DNA from: an uncultured Ruminococcus sp. | GTDB taxonomy: Bacteria > Bacillota > Clostridia > Oscillospirales > Acutalibacteraceae | Length of the DNA: 48,615 nt | Direction of reading: 5' to 3' | Assembly: GCA_902798755.1 (NCBI GenBank) | Contig: CADBYC010000020.1 | Location: 1 to 48,615, forward strand | Shown here: positions 1-6,457 of the stretch, in pieces | Position numbering within the stretch: position 1 is the first letter of the stretch | Layout: every line of letters starts with the position of its first letter | Notes under the pieces: generated by a model | Database searches by the model: none | The model's input: the letters and a program-made list of their open reading frames with translations, nothing else | Told to the model about the DNA's origin: nothing | Program-made: the position numbers and the translations under genes

Positions 1-5
1 AATGA

Positions 6-452
6 TTAGCCTTGGATCTGAATGGTCTTGCGTTCCGGAAGCGCTACCGGCTTCTCCTTCGGGAAGTCAAGCGTCAGGACGCCATCCTCAAACTTGGCAT
101 GGACATCTTCTTCCTTGACATTCTCGCCGATATAGAAGCTTCTGGTCATGGAGCCTTCGTAGCGTTCCTGATGAACGATCTTGCCCTTCTTATCCTTGCC
201 TTCTTCTTCGAGGCCCTTGGAAGCGGTAATCGTCAGGTAGCCATTCTGCAACTGCAAATCGATCTGATCCTTTTTGAAGCCCGGCAGGTCCACCTTTAGC
301 TCATAGCCTTCATCGTGTTCCTTCAAATCGGTCTTCATCACATGAGCCGCATGTTTGCCATACAGCTTGCGATCCACATCGGATTCAAAGCCTCTGAACG
401 GGAAGCCCATCCAGTCATCAAACAAACTCTCTCCAAAAATACTCGGTAACAT
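6..452 (-). CDS. Small heat-shock protein, Hsp20/alpha-crystallin family
   Basis: A 148-residue ATP-independent holdase chaperone that would bind unfolding proteins in the cytoplasm. The N-terminus (MLPSIFGESLFDDW) is typical of bacterial Hsp20. The alpha-crystallin domain covers about residues 38-135, with the conserved LPGFKKDQI segment and the C-terminal FEDGVLTLDFP strand, and the length is normal for the family. The start is fixed by GGAGG at 461-465 (complement), 8 nt before the ATG. It is transcribed alone, leftwards, from a promoter that carries a CIRCE operator, so HrcA repression with heat induction is expected. The family assignment is direct from the protein; the regulation is inferred from the operator. 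Confidence 0.95.
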   Translation of the reverse strand: MLPSIFGESLFDDWMGFPFRGFESDVDRKLYGKHAAHVMKTDLKEHDEGYELKVDLPGFKKDQIDLQLQNGYLTITASKGLEEEGKDKKGKIVHQERYEGSMTRSFYIGENVKEEDVHAKFEDGVLTLDFPKEKPVALPERKTIQIQG

Positions 453-549
453 AAGTCATGCCTCCTTTGATACTGCAATCTTTTTGTTTGTTACCTGAGC
501 AAGGGGATGGAGGTCATCTATTCAATCTTCATTCCTCTGTTCGATTATG

Positions 550-578
550 ATTGTAACACCGTTTTTTAGCGCTGTCAA
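550..578 (-). promoter_or_regulatory. SigA-type promoter of the hsp20 gene
   Basis: Read on the minus strand: TTGACA (573-578), a 17-bp spacer and TACAAT (550-555). The -35 box lies inside the CIRCE element, so bound repressor would block RNA polymerase. Confidence 0.85.
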
Positions 579-592
579 GAGGAGAGTGCTAA
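566..592. promoter_or_regulatory. CIRCE operator (HrcA binding site)
   Basis: TTAGCGCTG (566-574), a 9-bp spacer and GAGTGCTAA (584-592). The consensus is TTAGCACTC-N9-GAGTGCTAA: the right arm is perfect, the left arm matches 7 of 9, and the spacer length is exact. It overlaps the -35 box of the hsp20 promoter, as expected for direct HrcA repression. Confidence 0.88.
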
Positions 593-689
593 TTCTTACG
601 TAAACATTTTGTGAACATATTCATATTTATATAATAATTTCTCCGAGATTCCGGTCGCCATCTAGTTTTACCAAATCTGATACAGTTAA

Positions 690-1195
690 TATCACTGCTC
701 CTATTCCTCATCACTACTCAATTACGCCTACCGTATAGCAGAATACTGCATTAGAAATGGACTAAAGAATACTAAGGACGGTCTTTGGAATGTGTCGCTC
801 AAAGAACTCAAGGAAGTCTTTGACGCTACTTATACCGGTACTGAGAAACAAAACGAGGAAATCTACAGAGAGCTGATGACTCGAGAAGAGATCAACGAAC
901 TCATCATGACTGAAGATTGCATTGAGATGGCATATCACTTGCGCTTCTGTCCGGAGTGTCAACAAGGTGGGATCGCTGGAGCGGCATCGCTGTTGTCTGT
1001 GCTGGGCTGCAATATCTAACTAAGAGAGATGTGCAAGCCTATTATGTTTGTCTTGAGATTGAAGTGGATGGCAAGAAATACTATCATGTTGTAGATGAAC
1101 ACCAGAACGATGATATTTTTGAGGCTGATGATAAGTTTCAAAAGGAAATCGATGGATTGATAGAGGATTGGAAAAAGCGAAAAGGGATTGTCTAA
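690..1195 (+). pseudogene. Frame-disrupted remnant of an unrecognised ORF
   Basis: The first frame is open from 690 without a good start codon (a GTG at 792 has no ribosome site) and ends at 1019. A second frame, overlapping from about 956, continues to 1195. Both halves read like real protein: acidic, helix-rich text in the first (KELKEVFD, TREEINELI, FCPEC), and KRDVQAYYVCLEIEVDGKKYYHVVDE followed by a charged end in the second (positions about 1020-1195). The simplest reading is one gene that lost its 5' end and suffered a frameshift near 950-1000. I do not recognise the family. Two short real ORFs are possible but less likely, given the missing starts. Confidence 0.35.
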
Positions 1196-1248
1196 ATCAA
1201 CTCACCGACCGCTTATCAATTATAATTCTAATTTCGTAATAAAAAATG

Positions 1249-1298
1249 AACGCTCTGTTTTTCGGCAGCTTATCAAAACCGGGAAACAGGGCGTTTTT
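1249..1298 (+). terminator. Intrinsic terminator after the 690-1195 remnant
   Basis: Arms AACGCTCTGTTT (1249-1260) and AAACAGGGCGTT (1284-1295) pair with one G-U, followed by TTT. It serves the plus-strand ORF remnant. Confidence 0.65.
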
Positions 1299-1401
1299 GT
1301 GTTCAATTATTTACTTAGCATAAAGGAACTATCTTTGAGAAATGGCTTAGGAATGAGAAAAACCATACCATCGACATTGTATCAACGGTATGGTCTTGAT
1401 A

Positions 1402-1477
1402 TGGTCGGAGTGAAGGGATTTGAACCCCCGACATCCTGCTCCCAAAGCAGGCGCGCTACCAACTGCGCTACACCCCG
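1402..1477 (-). tRNA. tRNA-Pro (anticodon TGG)
   Basis: The minus strand gives a complete 76-nt cloverleaf with encoded CCA. The acceptor stem is CGGGGTG/CACTCCG with discriminator A, the D-arm contains AGCGCAGTTGGTAGCGC, the anticodon stem is CCTGC/GCAGG around loop TTTGGGA (anticodon TGG), and the T-loop is TTCAAAT. It stands alone, with no second tRNA beside it apart from the broken copy at 1616-1647. Confidence 0.95.
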
Positions 1478-1615
1478 AAATTTTTATGAAATTGTTCTGT
1501 TTGTGGTCATCGTTGTGGTCAAGCGGTGTTTTACCGAACTTGAACTCGTGAAAGAACCCAATGTTTAAGCGAATGTTTGGAGCCGTTCGGCGGAAAAGAC
1601 GGAAAAAGCTCCTTA

Positions 1616-1647
1616 CTCCCAAAAAAAGCAGGCGCGCTACACCCCGA
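1616..1647 (-). pseudogene. tRNA-Pro fragment with internal deletion
   Basis: The plus strand reads CTCCC, a run of A, then GCAGGCGCGCTACACCCCGA. This matches the complement of the intact tRNA-Pro from its anticodon stem to its 5' end, except that 12 nt are missing between two GCGCTAC direct repeats in the D-arm. The A run in the anticodon loop is also longer. It cannot fold as a tRNA. It is most simply a relic of a partial duplication. Confidence 0.6.
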
Positions 1648-1761
1648 TGTTGTTTTATATTAACGACTGACATTTTTACCAAAAACGCACCGCTCACAGC
1701 GTGTTCAATTATACCCGAATATAAATTTTTTGTCAACCGCAAAAAACCTCGATGATTGCTA

Positions 1762-1790
1762 TTGTGTTTTGTCGAAAAAAGGAATATAAT
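1762..1790 (+). promoter_or_regulatory. Promoter of the 1860 membrane protein gene
   Basis: TTGTGT (1762-1767), 17-bp spacer, TATAAT (1785-1790), about 70 bp before the ATG. Confidence 0.6.
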
Positions 1791-1859
1791 ACATTTTGCA
1801 AATACGACAAGTCGTTTTTGTTGCTTGATTGTCACACAGATTCGGAGAGGAGGGTTCAT

Positions 1860-2990
1860 ATGTGCACGCGGTTATTCAGGATCGTAGTTGCCTTAGCGGT
1901 GATGATAGTCGCTGTATTTGGCTTTGCAATGCAGACATCGGCGCTGGATGATACCTACCGCTTCGATGATATTGAGATGTCGATCAAGTTCCCGAAGAGT
2001 TTTCATGTCATCACTATCAATTCTGCCCGTGACGACCCCGCATTTGAAGAGGTCAAGCTTGATTATGATGAAACGATGACCGCATTCAAGGCTGCCGACA
2101 TTTATCTGCGCGCGTATGAATCTGAATTGACGTACCAGATCAGCATGACTGTGACGAAGAACGAGAATACGACGTCGATCAATAATTATTCCGATCTGAC
2201 TGCCGCTGACCGCAAGTCGATTCTCGACACCGTGCAAAGCGACGAGAGCGTCAGTACAGCGGTAGAAGTAAAGCACAACGGCAATATCTTTATTGATTCC
2301 CAGCGACAGGTTGCGGTAGACGGTGAAACGGTCTATATCAATCTGAGCGATACCGTTATCAACGGCATGCAGATCGATCTGACTCTTCAGAAAGTCGGAG
2401 AGGAGATCACCGCCGAGGAAGCGAAAGCGCTGACTAATGCGGCAAATTCTTTGAGCTTCGATCATATCCGCCGTAATACAGGCCCCGTGTTCGATTGGTG
2501 GCGCCTGCTTCTGTGGGTCGTGATCCTCGCGGCTTTGGCAGTAACGATTTCATTCATCTATCGCCAGTACAATGCCGCAAACAAGCGAAAGCTCGAGGTG
2601 CGCCGTAATCTCAGAAAGAATATTTCCGAAGCATCTTCTGATGAGCCCGCTCACGCCGAGTCGCCAAAGCCGATGACCTTTGAAGAATCCCTTGGCTATA
2701 AAGACGACGAGGAATTCTCCGAACGAGCCGACGCCGACGAAATGGCGGGAATGGATATCAAGATCAGAGAGCGCGATCCCAACAAAGGAATCAATTACTT
2801 TGAGGACGAGGGCAAGGGCATCGACGATGGTACCGATTACTTTGATACGTATTTTGAAGAGCCGACTGAAAAACGCGCATGGTACCAAAAGCTCGGCAGC
2901 GCGATCAGCTCCAACTTCAAAATAGCGATTAACCATATCGGCATCTTCTTCAAAAATCTTTTCGCAAAAATCTTCAAGAAAAAGAAATAA
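1860..2990 (+). CDS. Secreted, membrane-anchored protein of unknown function
   Basis: 376 residues. The start is the ATG preceded by GGAGAGGAGGG; the frame is open further upstream but without a ribosome site. An N-terminal signal segment (about residues 1-29, ending near MQTSA) is followed by an extracellular domain of some 190 residues. A single transmembrane helix (WWRLLLWVVILAALAVTISF, about residues 215-235) comes next, then an acidic, probably disordered cytoplasmic region and a very basic end (KNLFAKIFKKKK). The topology is therefore outside domain, one helix, inside tail. I recognise no domain. It has its own promoter and a strong terminator, so it is monocistronic. Possible roles in envelope sensing or stress are guesses. 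Confidence 0.85.
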   Translation: MCTRLFRIVVALAVMIVAVFGFAMQTSALDDTYRFDDIEMSIKFPKSFHVITINSARDDPAFEEVKLDYDETMTAFKAADIYLRAYESELTYQISMTVTKNENTTSINNYSDLTAADRKSILDTVQSDESVSTAVEVKHNGNIFIDSQRQVAVDGETVYINLSDTVINGMQIDLTLQKVGEEITAEEAKALTNAANSLSFDHIRRNTGPVFDWWRLLLWVVILAALAVTISFIYRQYNAANKRKLEVRRNLRKNISEASSDEPAHAESPKPMTFEESLGYKDDEEFSERADADEMAGMDIKIRERDPNKGINYFEDEGKGIDDGTDYFDTYFEEPTEKRAWYQKLGSAISSNFKIAINHIGIFFKNLFAKIFKKKK

Positions 2991-2997
2991 CGTAACG

Positions 2998-3027
2998 AAA
3001 ACGGACAGGCATCACGCCTGTCCGTTT
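2998..3027 (+). terminator. Intrinsic terminator of the 1860 gene
   Basis: A perfect ten-base-pair stem, ACGGACAGGC/GCCTGTCCGT, with loop ATCAC, flanked by A and T tracts. It could act in both directions. Confidence 0.85.
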
Positions 3028-3093
3028 GTATATGTTAGATCAACATAATCGCAATTGAGCCAGTTTTAGGGAAGAACAAAACTGCCAAAAACA

Positions 3094-3140
3094 AGAAATC
3101 CGAAACAGTCACCAACGATGACGATTTCGGATTTGCTCTG
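3094..3140. repeat. 47-bp palindromic repeat, copy 1
   Basis: Identical over 47 bp to 20673-20719 and in the same orientation. It contains the inverted arms AAATCCGAAA (3096-3105) and TTTCGGATTT (3125-3134), so the transcript would form a hairpin. The wider gap 3031-3347 holds this repeat, the start of the AT-rich element at 3277 and nothing else I can support as a gene. With copy 2 it bounds the accessory region that contains the serine recombinase. Confidence 0.85.
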
Positions 3141-3276
3141 GTGTGTCCTATGTGTATAAAAAAGATTTTTTTCGAAGGGTTTGCGCCAGAGACTTGAACG
3201 CACGAAAACAAATTTGAAAACACAGCAACAAAAGCAAGAAAGCCAAAGTGTTCCGAACTATCATTATTAAACAGTT

Positions 3277-3362
3277 TTTCAGTTTTAAGTTTTCAGTATT
3301 CATTTAGAAAATCCTGTCAGCAGGACTGAAAATTTAAGACTTAAAACTTAAAAATGAATAAT
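3277..3362. repeat. AT-rich inverted-repeat element overlapping the recombinase 3' end
   Basis: The left part (TTTTAAGTTTTCAGTATT..., 3283-3304) shares 22 identical bases with 36326-36347 in the purN-purO gap. The right part (3336-3362) is roughly its reverse complement (GACTTAAAACTTAAAAATGAATAAT). The arms enclose a small hairpin, AATCCTG/CAGGA. It looks like a short non-autonomous element. Its right arm supplies the stop codon of the recombinase gene. Confidence 0.55.
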
Positions 3363-4862
3363 ACAAAGCAAAAATCCTGCCACGTTGTGACAGGATTTTC
3401 GCTTTGGTGGAGCAGAGACGAATAAATCCGAAAAATCCTCCAAATCCTTCTGATAAAGGGTTTCGGCGTTCTCTTTATAGTTGAAGTAGAAGATGATCTT
3501 GTCATCGTACAGCACGATCGCGTTGACAAAGCTATCGATCATATTCTTCCTGTGCTTCGGATTCTTTGGATCAAAGTTTCTGAATCGCTGAAGCCAGAAA
3601 ACGATCTGTTCCCTAGTCAGAATCGGCTTTTTGATTGCCTCCGAAGCCAGCCTGACTTCGAGTTCCTTTTTCCGATCTTCGAGCTTGATCAATCGGTTTT
3701 TGGTGGTCTCGGTGATAATTCCCATCTCGATTGCTTTCATCAGGTTTTCGATTCCCGATTCAGCCTCGGCAAGCTGGCGCCTGAGAAGTTGAACTCCGTT
3801 ATCCTCTTCGCCTTGCGTCTTGATGATTTTGTCTGCAATCAGATTGATGGCGGAATCGTCTTGAATAATTTTCCGGATTTGATCGATCACCAGATCCTCA
3901 ATCAGATCCTTTTGAACAGCTTTCTTATCGCAGCCGCTTTTCCGTTTTGCGGATACACACTTGTAGTAGCGATAGGTTTTATCCCATCGGCTGGTACCGC
4001 TCTCGCCTACCATGAAGGATTTACAGTTACCGCAGTAGAGCTTTGTAGTCAGAATATACTCCTCGCCTGATTTCTTTCGGGCGGGCTTTTTTCTGTTTGC
4101 GTTTAGTTTGTTGTTGACGGATTCAAACATCTCTTTCGGGATGATGGCAGGGATACCGTTTTCGATAACGATCTCTCTGAATTTGTATTCTCCGATATAT
4201 CGCCGATTGGTCAGCATTTTGGAGACAACGGATATCTTGAATGGATTTCCTCTTCGGTTGCGGAGTCCTTTATCGTTGAGCGCAGTCACGATTTCTTTCA
4301 TTGTCATCCCGCTGTCATAAAGCTCGAAAACTTCACGGACGATGGCGGCGGTTGCAGGTTCGATCTGCAGATGCTGTTCGTCATCTACATAGTAGCCGTA
4401 TGGGATCGTACCTCCGTTGAATTTGCATTTGTAAGCATTTTCATTCATTCCGCGGAGCACCTTTTCAGCAAGCTCGGCTGAGTAATACTCCGCCATGCCT
4501 TCCAAAAGAGATTCAAGGATAATACCTTCGGGACCCTGCGAGATTGCCTCGGTAGCGGAAACCACACGCACGTTGTTGCGTCTCAGGATCGCCTTATAGT
4601 GTGCGGAATCGTAACGATTTCGGGCGAAGCGGTCAAGCTTCCATACGATGATGACCTCGAATTGTTCTTTGGCGCTGTCCCGAATCATTCGCTGAAACGC
4701 TGGACGATTATCTGTCTTTGCGGAGAGCGCTCTGTCGATGTACGTCTCGACGATTTGAATATCGTTCTTCTCAGCAAACGCCATACATTCTCTCAGCTGT
4801 CCCTCAATACTTTCTTCCCTTTGATTATCGGAAGAATACCTTGCATAAATTACACCATTCAT
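3348..4862 (-). CDS. Large serine recombinase (site-specific integrase)
   Basis: 504 residues. The N-terminal resolvase domain starts NGVIYARYSSDNQ with the catalytic serine at position 10 of the Y-x-R-x-S motif, and WKLDRFARN carries the conserved DRxxR. A recombinase domain follows (SGMTMKEIVTALNDKGL, SKMLTNRRYIGEY), then a zinc ribbon (CGNC ... CVSAKRKSGC) and a coiled-coil region before the C-terminus. Such enzymes integrate and excise mobile elements through a 5'-phosphoserine intermediate. The last ~20 residues are encoded across a terminator-like hairpin (AAAATCCTG...CAGGATTTT) and into an AT-rich repeat, so the natural C-terminus may have been extended or replaced. It is probably the integrase of the accessory region that follows. 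Confidence 0.93.
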   Translation of the reverse strand: MNGVIYARYSSDNQREESIEGQLRECMAFAEKNDIQIVETYIDRALSAKTDNRPAFQRMIRDSAKEQFEVIIVWKLDRFARNRYDSAHYKAILRRNNVRVVSATEAISQGPEGIILESLLEGMAEYYSAELAEKVLRGMNENAYKCKFNGGTIPYGYYVDDEQHLQIEPATAAIVREVFELYDSGMTMKEIVTALNDKGLRNRRGNPFKISVVSKMLTNRRYIGEYKFREIVIENGIPAIIPKEMFESVNNKLNANRKKPARKKSGEEYILTTKLYCGNCKSFMVGESGTSRWDKTYRYYKCVSAKRKSGCDKKAVQKDLIEDLVIDQIRKIIQDDSAINLIADKIIKTQGEEDNGVQLLRRQLAEAESGIENLMKAIEMGIITETTKNRLIKLEDRKKELEVRLASEAIKKPILTREQIVFWLQRFRNFDPKNPKHRKNMIDSFVNAIVLYDDKIIFYFNYKENAETLYQKDLEDFSDLFVSAPPKRKSCHNVAGFLLCIIHF

Positions 4863-4922
4863 TCGTTCTCACCTCTTCTTCAAAGTTTGTTAGATATTAG
4901 CGCGCCTGAAACATTTTGTCAA

Positions 4923-5546
4923 CTAAAACAGATCCTCGATCTTGCATGCCAGAATATCGGCAAACAAGTTCAGCGTTTCGAGCTTCGCTCGCTTGAGATC
5001 CTTCTGCCCTTGCTCATAGGCTTGGATCGTTTTCAGGCTGATGCCGGAGATTCTCGACAGGCTTGATTGAGATAATCCCATTCTCTCTCTTTGCCGTTTC
5101 AACCCGATTTGTTGATTCGCCGTTCGCTTGTTCATCTTATCAAAGAACTTCTCGATCGGCGCTTCATGCAGCGTTTGGTACATTCCGATCAACTCCGAAA
5201 AGCCAACGAGCGAATGGAGCTTTTTGTAAGACTGCTCCGACTTGATCTGATACTGAGCCAATGCCCAGCCTGCCCAGTATTCGGGTGAGCGTTCAAAAGC
5301 AACATAGTCGGTGTTGTCAGATGGGATGTTCAGTTTATCAAATACCATGTTCACGATCTCTACAGCGGAGTGTCCCAATACGAACTTCGGATTGCCGTCC
5401 TCCAGCTGCTTAGCGATTCCCGAAATAACAAGGTAGTTCCAAAAATCGTCTCCGTCTGTTTTACAGAAGTTGACTGCATAATCAAAGCACTCGGCGACCA
5501 GGTCGATCGTCTTTTCATCAGAATAATTATCTGCTAAAGTCTTCAT
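4923..5546 (-). CDS. XRE-family HTH protein, probable antitoxin/repressor
   Basis: 207 residues. The C-terminal 64 residues are a Cro/cI-type helix-turn-helix (LKRQRERMGLSQSSLSRISG ... IQAYEQGQKDL). The first ~140 residues are a helical domain I do not recognise, with a distinctive FERSPEYWAGWALAQYQ segment. Its start overlaps the end of the upstream DUF3990 gene by 20 bp, so the two are translationally coupled. A DNA-binding partner beside an ADP-ribosyltransferase-like toxin suggests an antitoxin that represses its own promoter. The palindrome at 6238-6249 is a likely operator. The HTH is seen directly; the antitoxin role is inferred. Confidence 0.75.
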   Translation of the reverse strand: MKTLADNYSDEKTIDLVAECFDYAVNFCKTDGDDFWNYLVISGIAKQLEDGNPKFVLGHSAVEIVNMVFDKLNIPSDNTDYVAFERSPEYWAGWALAQYQIKSEQSYKKLHSLVGFSELIGMYQTLHEAPIEKFFDKMNKRTANQQIGLKRQRERMGLSQSSLSRISGISLKTIQAYEQGQKDLKRAKLETLNLFADILACKIEDLF

Positions 5547-6213
5547 TCTTCATGTTCCTTCCCATGATGTCCCGAATGAACAAACCATTCACGACATCGT
5601 TGTAGCGTTCAACGCTCAGATACTGTGTTCTCGCTTCGCTGTCTCTCTTCTCTCTCAACGGAAAATAGATACTGCTGTCAGCGTATTCGCATTTGTCTCT
5701 GTCAAACTGAACAGTGTCAAATGCCTTCTTCGATTTCAGCACTACCTGCTCGCCAAGTTTGCCCAGGCGCATCGCGCGGGATAACTGCTCAAGGGAGATC
5801 GTGTTGCTGATAAAGTCCTTCGCAAAGGAGAAGTAGGAGTCATCCGCACGATAACCGATGATGATGTCGTAGGGGGTAATATCGACGGAGAAATTCTCAA
5901 TGATATACTGCTTGGCGACCTGAGCGATCGGAACCGTCGTGCTGAAACGCCTGTTCTTTATCAGTATTGCCAGCCAGTTCAAGATATTATACTTTTCGTC
6001 GGACAGGTTCAGTATGCTCAATCCGTCGGTATCGATGGTATAAGCGTTGGCATAACCGTCCTGACCGCGCTCTCCGCAAGCCCACTCTTTCGCAAGCTCG
6101 ATAGACTCTGTGCAGTAGAAGCCTGTGCCGTAGTCGTTGTCAGGTTTGCCTTTTCCGAAAATAGGCTGACCTACGATATGATCACTGCCGTGATATAAAA
6201 CTAACTTGCTCAT
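5527..6213 (-). CDS. DUF3990-type ADP-ribosyltransferase-like protein, probable toxin
   Basis: 228 residues beginning LVLYHGSDHIV, followed by NDYGTGFYCTE at about residues 27-37. This YHGS ... GxGFYxT pattern is typical of DUF3990, a family with an ADP-ribosyltransferase-like fold seen in toxin-antitoxin loci. FSVDITPYDIIIGYRADDSY and a final LGEQVVLKSKKAFD segment also fit that family. It is the first gene of a two-gene unit with the XRE protein, read leftwards from a well-formed promoter, with ribosome site GAGGTG just before the ATG. The target, protein or nucleic acid, cannot be told from the sequence. Confidence 0.72.
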   Translation of the reverse strand: MSKLVLYHGSDHIVGQPIFGKGKPDNDYGTGFYCTESIELAKEWACGERGQDGYANAYTIDTDGLSILNLSDEKYNILNWLAILIKNRRFSTTVPIAQVAKQYIIENFSVDITPYDIIIGYRADDSYFSFAKDFISNTISLEQLSRAMRLGKLGEQVVLKSKKAFDTVQFDRDKCEYADSSIYFPLREKRDSEARTQYLSVERYNDVVNGLFIRDIMGRNMKNEDFSR

Positions 6214-6231
6214 GATATCACCTCTGTATAT

Positions 6232-6260
6232 ACTATACTACTGAAGTAGGATAATGTCAA
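6232..6260 (-). promoter_or_regulatory. Toxin-antitoxin promoter with palindromic operator in the spacer
   Basis: The minus strand has TTGACA (6255-6260), a 17-bp spacer and TATAGT (6232-6237). The spacer holds the inverted repeat CTACTGAAGTAG (6238-6249), ideally placed for repression by the XRE partner. Confidence 0.75.
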
Positions 6261-6390
6261 GTGTGTGAAACAATAAAGATAAATCATTTATAATACACAA
6301 ATTAGCGAAACATACCAAGAGATAATTCAAACTAAATCTGTATTGCTTGACAAGTTAGAAAACCATAAGTACGGTTTTTAAAATCAATTA

Positions 6391-6419
6391 TTGATTGTCC
6401 CCATGCTTTATGATATAGT
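6391..6419 (+). promoter_or_regulatory. Promoter of the helicase-methyltransferase-nuclease cassette
   Basis: TTGATT (6391-6396), 17-bp spacer, TATAGT (6414-6419), about 40 bp before the helicase start. It is divergent from the toxin-antitoxin promoter. A second TATAAT lies close by at about 6426. Confidence 0.55.
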
Positions 6420-6457
6420 AATTATGTATAATTATGTCATAATGGCTGAGGAGGGAA

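Noticed and set aside
3181-3205. Text resembling a tRNA 3' half (complement of GTTCAAGTCTCTGGCGC)
   Set aside because: The T-stem bases do not pair and no anticodon arm is present, so it is at most a chance match.
3035-3223. A 62-codon minus-strand frame through the left 47-bp repeat
   Set aside because: The part shared with the minus-strand frame at 20368-20733 is only the translated repeat. There is no start site and no other protein-like content.
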